Notes under the pieces: generated by a model
Told to the model about the DNA's origin: nothing
What the model saw: only the letters and a program-made list of their open reading frames with translations
The model's database searches: none
Translations under genes and position numbers: made by a program
Assembly (NCBI GenBank): GCA_004525355.1
Contig: SPCK01000035.1
Location: 1 to 10,923, forward strand
Length of the DNA stretch: 10,923 nt
From: Spirochaetales bacterium
Lineage (GTDB): Bacteria; Spirochaetota; Spirochaetia; Treponematales; UBA12059
Direction of reading: 5' to 3'
Shown here: piece after piece, positions 1 through 6,183 of the stretch
Layout: every line of letters starts with the position of its first letter
Position numbering within the stretch: position 1 is the stretch's first letter

Positions 1-468
1 ATTGCCGCTCTTTTCACCAAGCCAAGTATCGAACAGGTATCGCAGGCCGACGACGATATCGCGTTCGGATATGTTCTCTATTTCGAAGCTTATCTTGAGG
101 CCATCGCTCATCGGCGAGCCGGCAGACGCCGAGAAACCGAATATCTGCCGTACCACGCAGGTGGCTGACCGGTACTCAATAACGTAATTCAACGGGCCGC
201 GCGCGGATGCGCTTACCTTGAATTCGGATGCGTCGCCGAGCTTGTAGGTTTTCTGATCGAGATACAGCGTCGGAAACGTGGTCCTGGTTTCCTGGTCGTA
301 CAGCAGGGCCCGATACTGATTCTTGGTCACGTCGACCAGGTAATACAGGGCGAAATGACCGGTGCGCTCGTCCAGGACCAGCTTGATCCGTCCATTTTTT
401 AGCTCGATTGCGGAAACCGAGGCAGCGGCGATGCACGAGAGAACGAGGGCCGCTATGATGCGCTTCAT
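1..468 (-). CDS. Exported protein of unknown function, N-terminal 156 residues (3' end outside window)
   Basis: The minus-strand frame from ATG 468 stays open to the left edge, so the C-terminus is missing. Translation begins MKRIIAALVLSCIAAASVSA, a good signal peptide (basic n-region, hydrophobic core, Ala-x-Ala-like VSA end), so cleavage after residue 20 into the periplasm is likely. Cys12 sits in a poor, very early lipobox-like context, and the hydrophobic stretch continues past it, so I favour ordinary signal peptidase I cleavage. The mature part reads as alternating beta strands, with a segment near residues 143-153 (GLRYLFDTWLGE). I do not recognise the family. The start is set by a strong ribosome site (GGAGGGAA, 480-473) and by the ATGA overlap with the upstream TPR gene, which implies translational coupling and co-expression. 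A longer ORF in another frame over 176-508 is Arg/Pro-rich with no signal peptide and is a shadow. Confidence 0.8.
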   Translation of the reverse strand, partial: MKRIIAALVLSCIAAASVSAIELKNGRIKLVLDERTGHFALYYLVDVTKNQYRALLYDQETRTTFPTLYLDQKTYKLGDASEFKVSASARGPLNYVIEYRSATCVVRQIFGFSASAGSPMSDGLKISFEIENISERDIVVGLRYLFDTWLGEKSGN

Positions 469-1445
469 TTGGTTCCCTCCGCGGCCTTGTCGCCGGACAG
501 CTTCTCAAGATAGAATTCTATGAGGGACAGGGTCTGCTCTTTCATCGCGAGGAGTTCTGCGTCCGCGCCAACGGGACCAGCCATCGCGGTCGCCGTTGAA
601 GGCTCGCTGGAGGCTGACGAAAGGGCGGCCTCGAGTTCGGCAACCCGCACATCCTTTTCCTGAAGCCGGCTCGCCATGTCATCCATCGATCTCTTGAGGG
701 CGGCTATCTGTTCCTCGAGCGTCGTCTGTGCCGCGACGGTACCCATCTGGGCCTCGCCGTAGCGCTTCTGGTAGACCGCAAGCGCCTGTTCGTACGCTTT
801 CTCGCGACGCTGGAATTCCTCGATTATCCTCAGGGACTCTTCGTGACTCCACTTGAGCAGGGTCAACAGCTCGTCCTCGCGATACTTGAACTGTACGAGA
901 GCCAGCCGGTAGCGGGCTGCCTCCGCCTTGACGCTTTCAGGATAGCGCTCGACAACGGTACGGTACAGCTTCTCCGCATCGGGAATGCGGCCAAGGGCGT
1001 ACAACGATTCAGCTGACCAGAAGATCGCGGCGGACAGATATTCCCCTTTGGGATAGGAGCTGACGTACGATGCGAGTACCTGTACCGCCCGTTCATAGTC
1101 CTTGAGGAGGAAAGCCAGGCGTCCCCGTTGGTACACAAGCTCTGCACTTCTTTCGTGGCCCGGGAAGGATGTCAGGAAGGTATCGATCGCCTTGTCGGCG
1201 GATTTGGCGTCACCGGTAGCGATATGCGCCATCGCCGCCCAATACGCGCCTTCGGCACGGTATGCCCCGGCTCCCGGATCCATGAACAGGGTATCGAAGA
1301 GGGGGAGCGCCTCGGTGTAGCGGCCATCGGCAAACAGCTCGATACCGCGTTTCAGGGCGTCCGCGTTCGAGGAAGACTGGCCGGCAACGAATCCGACGAC
1401 ACAAACCACAAGCGCGGCAGCGAGAAAAACGCGTTTCAGGTTCAT
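465..1445 (-). CDS. Exported TPR protein with C-terminal coiled coil
   Basis: 326 residues. Residues 1-23 form a signal peptide (Lys/Arg start, long Ala/Val core, ending VAGQ), so the protein is probably periplasmic or attached to a membrane by its N-terminus. Residues about 27-190 are four to five tetratricopeptide-like helix pairs with typical signatures: GRYTEALPLF at 41-50, KDYERAVQVL at 115-124, GRIPDAEKLY at 152-161. The TPR spacing and the 'YP' turns (e.g. ERYPES) resemble outer-membrane-assembly and Tol-associated TPR proteins such as BamD and CpoB/YbgF, but I see no specific match to either. Residues about 199-275 are Glu/Lys/Gln-rich with heptad-like hydrophobics, a probable coiled coil, then an Ala/Ser/Thr/Pro linker and a final helix. 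The start was chosen because GGAAGG (1460-1455) is nine bases upstream of it, whereas the in-frame ATG at 1454 directly abuts that site. Its stop overlaps the next gene by ATGA. Function inferred only as a scaffold. Confidence 0.88.
   Translation of the reverse strand: MNLKRVFLAAALVVCVVGFVAGQSSSNADALKRGIELFADGRYTEALPLFDTLFMDPGAGAYRAEGAYWAAMAHIATGDAKSADKAIDTFLTSFPGHERSAELVYQRGRLAFLLKDYERAVQVLASYVSSYPKGEYLSAAIFWSAESLYALGRIPDAEKLYRTVVERYPESVKAEAARYRLALVQFKYREDELLTLLKWSHEESLRIIEEFQRREKAYEQALAVYQKRYGEAQMGTVAAQTTLEEQIAALKRSMDDMASRLQEKDVRVAELEAALSSASSEPSTATAMAGPVGADAELLAMKEQTLSLIEFYLEKLSGDKAAEGTK
473..480 (-). promoter_or_regulatory. Strong ribosome binding site inside the end of the TPR gene
   Basis: On the minus strand GGAGGGAA lies five bases (CCAAA, counting to the ATG, less the overlap) ahead of ATG 468. 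It is embedded in the last codons of the upstream TPR gene and fixes the start of the left-edge exported protein. Together with the ATGA stop/start overlap it points to coupled translation. Confidence 0.65.
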
Positions 1446-1524
1446 TGGTCCCATCCTTCCATCGATATATTGTCGGTATGAATCCGGATCTTCTGGAGGG
1501 CAAGAGCCCGACCGACTCCTTGAA

Positions 1525-1551
1525 TCGGCTCGCCTGCTGACAGGCTGCCGA
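1525..1551 (-). other. Two-tier hairpin in the leader of the TPR gene
   Basis: TCGGC (1525-1529) pairs with GCCGA (1547-1551), and inside it GCCTG (1532-1536) pairs with CAGGC (1541-1545) around a CTGA loop. The small internal loop is TC against T. It would lie in the 5' leader of the TPR mRNA, or between rpe and TPR in a joint transcript. No U-run follows on the minus strand, so it is not an evident intrinsic terminator. Role unknown. Confidence 0.45.
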
Positions 1552-1602
1552 CAAACCGCGTAGGCGAAAAGCCTGCAGCTACCTATATGATGCAATCGCT
1601 CC

Positions 1603-1637
1603 GGGTGCTGGCACGGCAAACGACTTTGTCAGCACCC
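1603..1637 (-). other. 11-bp hairpin just after the rpe stop codon
   Basis: GGGTGCTGGCA (1603-1613) pairs with TGTCAGCACCC (1627-1637), 11 pairs with one G-T wobble and a 13-base loop. The outer edge lies two bases beyond the rpe stop codon. It is well placed to protect or end the rpe transcript, but the minus strand continues GGAGCGATTG without a T-run, so standard intrinsic termination is not supported. It could be a 3' stability or processing hairpin. Confidence 0.5.
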
Positions 1638-1639
1638 TG

Positions 1640-2296
1640 TTAACCGCGTTTCAGTATGCCCGCGACGAGGCCAGCGGGATCGGCGGACTCGAAAAAGGAA
1701 CTGCCCATGACAAGGACGTCCGCGCCGGCGGCGATCGCTGCGGGCGCCGTGTCAGCGTTGATCCCTCCGTCGACTTCCAGGAGGAAATCCAGCCCGCGGC
1801 GCTGGCGCTCAATCCTCAGCGCATTCAGCTTATCGAGGCACCCAGGTATCATTTTCTGCCCGCCAAAGCCCGGATTGACGGTCATGACGAGCACGATATC
1901 GACATAGGGGAGCATCTCGAACGCCAGGGCGACGGGAGTGGACGGGACGATGGAGATACCGGCCTTCCTGCCCGTCGATCGTATGCGCTCCGCGAGCCGG
2001 TGCGCGTGGATACAAGCTTCGAGATGGAAGGTAACGGAGTCCGCACCCGCCTGGATGAACGAATCTACCAGCGTCTCCGGCTCTACCGTCATCAGGTGCG
2101 CATCAAAAAATAGGCCAGATCGCTTTTTCAGGTCCGCGACCATTTTGGGCCCGAAGGTCAGGTTGGGTACAAACCTGCCATCCATGACATCCAAATGTAT
2201 CCAGGACGCGCCGCTGGACTCCACCAGAAGCAGGGCATCTCCCACCCGGGCAAAATCCGCGGACAGCAATGAAGGCGCGATTATGACGTTGTTCAT
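1640..2296 (-). CDS. rpe: Ribulose-phosphate 3-epimerase
   Basis: 218 residues, the usual length for Rpe, a metal-dependent TIM-barrel enzyme that interconverts D-ribulose 5-phosphate and D-xylulose 5-phosphate in the cytoplasmic pentose-phosphate pathway. Family signatures are all present in order: IAPSLLSADF at 5-14 with Ser9; HLDVMDGRFVPN at 34-45 with metal ligand His34 and catalytic Asp36; DAHLM at 65-69 with metal ligand His67; MTVNPGFGGQ at 138-147 (phosphate-binding loop, Thr where Ser is usual); VDGGIN at 175-180 with catalytic/metal Asp176; and GSS near 198-200, completing the phosphate site. No truncation or missing key residue. The start at ATG 2296 fits the family N-terminus. An upstream in-frame TTG at 2332 would add 12 residues that do not look Rpe-like, and it lies inside the -35 box. 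No Shine-Dalgarno precedes ATG 2296, consistent with a leaderless message from the promoter described separately. Confidence 0.97.
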   Translation of the reverse strand: MNNVIIAPSLLSADFARVGDALLLVESSGASWIHLDVMDGRFVPNLTFGPKMVADLKKRSGLFFDAHLMTVEPETLVDSFIQAGADSVTFHLEACIHAHRLAERIRSTGRKAGISIVPSTPVALAFEMLPYVDIVLVMTVNPGFGGQKMIPGCLDKLNALRIERQRRGLDFLLEVDGGINADTAPAAIAAGADVLVMGSSFFESADPAGLVAGILKRG

Positions 2297-2302
2297 GCGC
2301 CG

Positions 2303-2332
2303 ATCATAGCACGATGAAAGCCCCTGTCTCAA
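2303..2332 (-). promoter_or_regulatory. Extended -10 sigma70-type promoter for rpe
   Basis: On the minus strand TTGAGA (2332-2327) is followed after 18 bases by TATGAT (2308-2303), each five of six matches to consensus, with TGC immediately before the -10 (an extended -10 TGn). The A of the rpe start codon is the seventh base after the -10, the usual position of the transcription start. This predicts an mRNA with little or no 5' leader. Confidence 0.65.
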
Positions 2333-2378
2333 GGAGCATGTTTCGCGTGTGGGGTGCGAATCCGAAACCGTATCTTCA

Positions 2379-2408
2379 TTGACTTATTTCAATAATTTCA
2401 TGTACAAT
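2379..2408 (+). promoter_or_regulatory. Sigma70-type promoter for the TPR-greA-VWA block
   Basis: TTGACT (2379-2384) and TACAAT (2403-2408), each five of six to consensus, are separated by 18 bases in an AT-rich patch that stands out from the GC-rich surroundings. Start of transcription would be near 2415, giving a leader of about 30 bases before ATG 2446. It is divergent from the rpe promoter, with 46 bases between the two -35 boxes. Confidence 0.7.
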
Positions 2409-2445
2409 CATAAAGATCTTCAACACAACGGATACTCCGAGGCAC

Positions 2446-3381
2446 ATGGCACAAGCCCAGGGCGTTGACGCGCTCCTCTCAGAAGCATACCGAGAACTCA
2501 GCTCCCTGAAACTGGTCGAGGCCCAGGTTCGCCTGGAGGAGGCTCTCGCCCTCGATTTCGAGGATGAGGAACTATTGTATGCCATGAAGTGCGCCCGATG
2601 GTGGGCAGACTCGACGGAACGGATCGAGACCTGCAAAGATCACCTCGAGGCTGGCGACATGACCATATCGCGCTGGAAGGCATTTCAGGACTTCCTCAAG
2701 CGCATAGCCGGATCGGGCGAGCGCCCTGCCCTCGCCTTCAAGCACTATGCCTTCGGCCTGGCGCTGTCGCGCTATGAAAAAATGACCCAACCGGGGGAAA
2801 CATCGGATCCCGAATTGGCGTTGCGCATGGGTCGAGCCTACAAGGGGCTGGGAGATTACGATGCGGCCATCGACCAGCTCGAGGCCGCGGCCAAGTTCAG
2901 AAGGGAGGACGCGACTGCGCTGGCCGAACTCGCGGACGTGTATGCCCTCGTCGACGAGACCCGGGCGTCCAAGGCCCTGTTCAGGGAAGCGTTCTTCATC
3001 AATCCCCAGAAGATCGATCTTGATACCATAGAATCCGACGCGATGGCGCGCCTGGTGGTAAAAGCCGCCGAGTCTTCGCCGTCTCAGCACGAAATCGTCG
3101 AGTGGATACCCGTATACGGCGAACTCCTTGGCGTTTTTTCCGTCAAGCGTGAGCTCAAGCCAATAGAGGTTGGAAAGCTCAAGCAATCGATTTATGAGAT
3201 GGAAACGGAGCTGGCCGCCGAAGGCTCACGCCGCTCGGTCCTGCTTCCACGATTGATCAACCGATACTTCTGGTTGGCAGACCATTACCTGAACCGCAAG
3301 GAAGACAAGGGGCGGATCGACGAGATCCTGCTCAAGATAAAGCTCTTGGATCCGAACGTGTATAAACTGTACATCGCCTGA
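2446..3381 (+). CDS. Cytoplasmic TPR protein, first gene of the greA block
   Basis: 311 residues with no signal peptide or membrane segment, so cytoplasmic. It is helix-rich throughout. Residues about 8-35 form a first TPR-like helix pair. The clearest tetratricopeptide motifs are at 125-152 (LGDYDAAIDQLEAAAKF) and 157-187 (ALAELADVYAL with the ETRASKALF turn). The C-terminal third (about 215-311) is helical with a basic, aromatic end and no family I can name. The start ATG has only GAGG three bases upstream (2439-2442), a close and weak site, but no other in-frame start exists between the promoter and this ATG. It ends 20 bases before greA on the same strand, so it is almost certainly co-transcribed. 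A partner or accessory of the long GreA is a reasonable guess from position and shared TPR character; nothing in the sequence proves it. Confidence 0.85.
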   Translation: MAQAQGVDALLSEAYRELSSLKLVEAQVRLEEALALDFEDEELLYAMKCARWWADSTERIETCKDHLEAGDMTISRWKAFQDFLKRIAGSGERPALAFKHYAFGLALSRYEKMTQPGETSDPELALRMGRAYKGLGDYDAAIDQLEAAAKFRREDATALAELADVYALVDETRASKALFREAFFINPQKIDLDTIESDAMARLVVKAAESSPSQHEIVEWIPVYGELLGVFSVKRELKPIEVGKLKQSIYEMETELAAEGSRRSVLLPRLINRYFWLADHYLNRKEDKGRIDEILLKIKLLDPNVYKLYIA

Positions 3382-3401
3382 GACAGGAAGAGGAGAACGA
3401 T

Positions 3402-6086
3402 ATGGCCGATTCGCTGATCGCGAAGAAACTCCAGGACATGCTCAATGAGGAAAAGTGGACCAGGGCCACTCTTTCCGCCTACACGGCCAACCAGATCAAG
3501 GATTTGGATGCCCTCTTTCACGAGGCGGCTCGGGAAAAAGCCATGGATGACCTGAAGGAAGTCTGCGACGAACATATAGCACACAGCAAGAACAGCATTG
3601 CTGCCCTGTACCTGGCTGGCATTATCGGACTGTCGCGCCAACAGATCGACGATTCGAACATGATTGCGCTGATCAACATCTTCGCGGACAACCGGAAATG
3701 GAACGTCGTCGAGTATATCTGCAAGCGAATCCTGGATTACGGCGAGAATCGCAATGCGCTTGCCCGCCTGGCAGAGTGCTATGAAAACGAAGACAAGATC
3801 GAGGAGATGTACGCCGTCTGGGAACGCCTGGTCAGGGTGGATTACGAAGAATCCGACATCGTCAAGCTTATAGCGGAAAAGAAGGAAAAGGACGGCGATA
3901 TCGACGGCGCCGTCGATTACTACCGCAAGGCGGTCCACCGCTACGTCAACAAGGCATTGTTCAGCAACGCCAAGGAAATCTGGGGCAAGCTCATCGAGCT
4001 CGCTCCCGCAGACATCGATTTCTTCTACCATGTCCAGCGAAAGATCGCCAAGCAGATCAGCGAAGACAAGGCGGCGATGCTGCTTCAGGACCTGTACAAG
4101 CATTACAAGGCGGAAGAAGACTGGGATACCGCCCTCGGTATACTCAAGGCAATCATTGAATACGACGAGAAAAACCCGCAGATCCGCAAGGAAATCGTCG
4201 AAGTCTACAAGGCGAAGTACGCCGATCACTCGCACGTCGACGCCTACGTGCGCCTGTCCAACCTGGCCCAGGGTTACCGAAACATCCACGAGGCCATCAA
4301 CGACTTCGAAAAGCATATTTCTTTCGACGTAGGCAATTTCGTATATCATCGCACATGGAACATCGGGCGCATCCGGTCGATAGAAGGCGACGATATCGCC
4401 ATCGATTTTGCCAAGAAGCGCGATCACCGGATGGGCCTCAAGATGGCCGTCGACAGCCTTATCACCCTGCGCAGGGATCATATCTGGGTCCTCAAGGCCA
4501 TCTGGTCCAAAGACAAGCTTCGCGAGAGGATAAAAACGGACATCCCATGGGCCCTTATCACCATCATCAAGAGCTTTGACAACCGGGCTGATATCAAGAA
4601 GATCAAGGCCGAGCTCGTGCCTTCAGTGCTGACGGCCAATGAATGGACCGGCTGGAGCTCCAAGGCCAGGGATATCCTCAAGACCGATGCCCGTTTCGGG
4701 AATGCTCCGGAATCCGTCGGCATCTTCATAGTGCGCGATCGACTCCTTTCCTTCGAAGAAAAGATCTACAACCAGTTCAAGGCGGAGAAAAACTTCTTCG
4801 CGCGCGTGCAGGACACCCGTGATTTCCTGGAACACGGCGACGAGGATTCCGAGCTGTTCAACGAGATGCTCGGCTTCTTTACCGGATATGTGAAATCGTA
4901 CGCGCAGGTGAACGAATTCGTCGTGGGCGCCTTCCTGTTCCTCAAGGAACTCGCCTCCAAGAATACGCACCTGAAGAACATCGCCATGGTCGGATTCGTC
5001 GACCTGATGGGCCAATGTGACGATGTGGTGAACATCTACCTGAACATGAAAGATGCGCGCCTCAAGGAATCGTTCCTGTCGCACATCAAGTCGTTCATTC
5101 CTGATTGGGCTGATACGTTCGTCCGTCTGTTCCCGTATGCGTTGACCAAGGGAATGGTGGAAACCCTCCTGGACGCCGGGGAGATGGACCGGTTGCAAGG
5201 CCTGATCGTCTCCATCGTCGAAAACTACCGGGATCACCGTGAAGCGTTCATCTGGATCGTAAAGAACCTCTGGGATGAGACCTGGGTCATCGAACTGGGC
5301 CTGCCCTACGACAAGGTACTCTTTACGCTCATCCATATCCTGGACATCACGTTCAAGGAGATCGAGAACCACCGCGATACTACCGACAACCGCAGGATAA
5401 ACAAACAGGTAGACACGATACTTTTCAAGGAGAAACGCCTGGTAGAATATATCGACCAGGCCGACAAGGACACCATCGAGCGCCTCTATACACTCGTTCG
5501 AGACGTCAAGGACCTTGATTCCTCGGTCAAGGTACGATTGCGCAAGCACATCGCTGAGCAGCACCCCGAATTCCATTTCCCCGACGAGGAAGAGAAGGCC
5601 ATAGTTTCCCGCGGCCTGATGGTAACCGCCGCCAAGTACGAAGAGAAGACCAAGCTGCTCACGCGCATCATGGAAGAGGACGTACCCGCCAACCAGAAGG
5701 AGATAGCCTATGCGCTCTCCTTGGGCGACCTCAGGGAAAACTCGGAGTACAAGGCCGCGAAGGAGAAGCAGGATGAACTGAACTCCAAGGTCGCGAAGCT
5801 CAAGAATGAGATCGAGCGCTCCCAGCTCTTCGATGTCACAACACTGACAACATCCAAGATCTCGTTCGGCACGGAGGTCCTGCTTCGCAATGAAACGGAA
5901 AAGACCGACGAAACCTATATCATCCTCGGCCCATGGGAGTCGGATCCGACGAACCACATCATTTCCTACTTGTCACCTCTGGGCAAGCGGCTCCTCAACC
6001 ACAAGGCCGGCGACGAGCTTGTCTTCGCCATTCATGACCGAAAATTCTCATATGTCGTGAAATCGATAAAAGCAGCGAGCTACTAG
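3402..6086 (+). CDS. greA: Long spirochaete-type transcription elongation factor GreA with helical-repeat N-terminus
   Basis: 894 residues against about 158 for an ordinary GreA. The GreA module is the last 160 residues. The coiled-coil domain runs about 736-815, with the tip motif GDLRENSEY at 775-783 carrying the two acidic residues (Asp776, Glu779) that in GreA enter the RNA polymerase secondary channel and promote cleavage of backtracked RNA. The FKBP-like C-terminal domain runs about 816-894 (SPLGKRLLNHKAGDEL). Residues 1-300 are acidic/basic helical repeats of TPR/HAT type, about 311-356 looks like a small SH3/Tudor-type barrel (WNIGRIRSIEG ... IDFAKK), and about 360-735 is further helical sequence. 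AGGAGA (3391-3396) lies five bases before the ATG, a good start signal. The reading frame is intact, so the length is not an assembly artefact. Long N-terminal extensions on GreA are known in spirochaetes; what they do is unknown to me. Co-transcribed with the TPR gene upstream. Confidence 0.93.
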   Translation: MADSLIAKKLQDMLNEEKWTRATLSAYTANQIKDLDALFHEAAREKAMDDLKEVCDEHIAHSKNSIAALYLAGIIGLSRQQIDDSNMIALINIFADNRKWNVVEYICKRILDYGENRNALARLAECYENEDKIEEMYAVWERLVRVDYEESDIVKLIAEKKEKDGDIDGAVDYYRKAVHRYVNKALFSNAKEIWGKLIELAPADIDFFYHVQRKIAKQISEDKAAMLLQDLYKHYKAEEDWDTALGILKAIIEYDEKNPQIRKEIVEVYKAKYADHSHVDAYVRLSNLAQGYRNIHEAINDFEKHISFDVGNFVYHRTWNIGRIRSIEGDDIAIDFAKKRDHRMGLKMAVDSLITLRRDHIWVLKAIWSKDKLRERIKTDIPWALITIIKSFDNRADIKKIKAELVPSVLTANEWTGWSSKARDILKTDARFGNAPESVGIFIVRDRLLSFEEKIYNQFKAEKNFFARVQDTRDFLEHGDEDSELFNEMLGFFTGYVKSYAQVNEFVVGAFLFLKELASKNTHLKNIAMVGFVDLMGQCDDVVNIYLNMKDARLKESFLSHIKSFIPDWADTFVRLFPYALTKGMVETLLDAGEMDRLQGLIVSIVENYRDHREAFIWIVKNLWDETWVIELGLPYDKVLFTLIHILDITFKEIENHRDTTDNRRINKQVDTILFKEKRLVEYIDQADKDTIERLYTLVRDVKDLDSSVKVRLRKHIAEQHPEFHFPDEEEKAIVSRGLMVTAAKYEEKTKLLTRIMEEDVPANQKEIAYALSLGDLRENSEYKAAKEKQDELNSKVAKLKNEIERSQLFDVTTLTTSKISFGTEVLLRNETEKTDETYIILGPWESDPTNHIISYLSPLGKRLLNHKAGDELVFAIHDRKFSYVVKSIKAASY

Positions 6087-6099
6087 GCAATATATTGGC

Positions 6100-6134
6100 G
6101 GCTCTTTCAGGACTATGCGATCAATGAAAGAGCC
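6100..6134 (+). other. 10-bp perfect hairpin after greA
   Basis: GGCTCTTTCA (6100-6109) and TGAAAGAGCC (6125-6134) are perfect inverted repeats with a 15-base loop, 13 bases after the greA stop. The bases after it (TCATTAAAG) are not a U-run, so a Rho-independent terminator is only weakly supported. A processing or mRNA-stability element, or partial termination before the VWA gene, is possible. A 10-base palindrome, CAATATATTG (6088-6097), lies just upstream. Confidence 0.55.
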
Positions 6135-6145
6135 TCATTAAAGTT

Positions 6146-6165
6146 GCCCGGCTTTCGAGCCGGGC
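6146..6165 (+). other. UUCG-loop hairpin just upstream of the VWA ribosome site
   Basis: GCCCGGCT and AGCCGGGC form an 8-bp perfect, very GC-rich stem closed by TTCG, a loop known to make unusually stable RNA hairpins. It ends five bases before AGAGGA (6171-6176), the ribosome site of the VWA gene. No T-run follows, so it is more likely a 5' stabilising or processing structure than a terminator. Confidence 0.55.
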
Positions 6166-6183
6166 ACATGAGAGGAACCAGCC

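Noticed and set aside
433..468. Lipoprotein call for the left-edge protein from Cys12
   Set aside because: The cysteine is very early, the hydrophobic core continues past it, and the VSA at 18-20 fits ordinary signal peptidase cleavage better.
176..508. Minus-strand 110-codon frame over the start of the left-edge gene
   Set aside because: Arg/Pro/Gly-rich out-of-frame translation. The frame from ATG 468 has a signal peptide, a strong ribosome site and runs to the window edge.
1446..1500. Promoter for the exported TPR gene near CAATATATC (about 1462-1473)
   Set aside because: An AT-rich -10-like run exists, but no -35 box at acceptable spacing was found.
3285..4481. Long minus-strand open frame (398 codons) opposite greA
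   Set aside because: It lies wholly against the well-supported TPR/greA coding strand. Its product is a Val/Leu/Asp-rich mirror of the greA codons with no domain, and no ribosome site was evident.
4623..5957. Second long minus-strand open frame (444 codons) opposite greA
   Set aside because: Same reason: it covers the GreA catalytic module on the opposite strand, and the translation looks like a codon-bias shadow.
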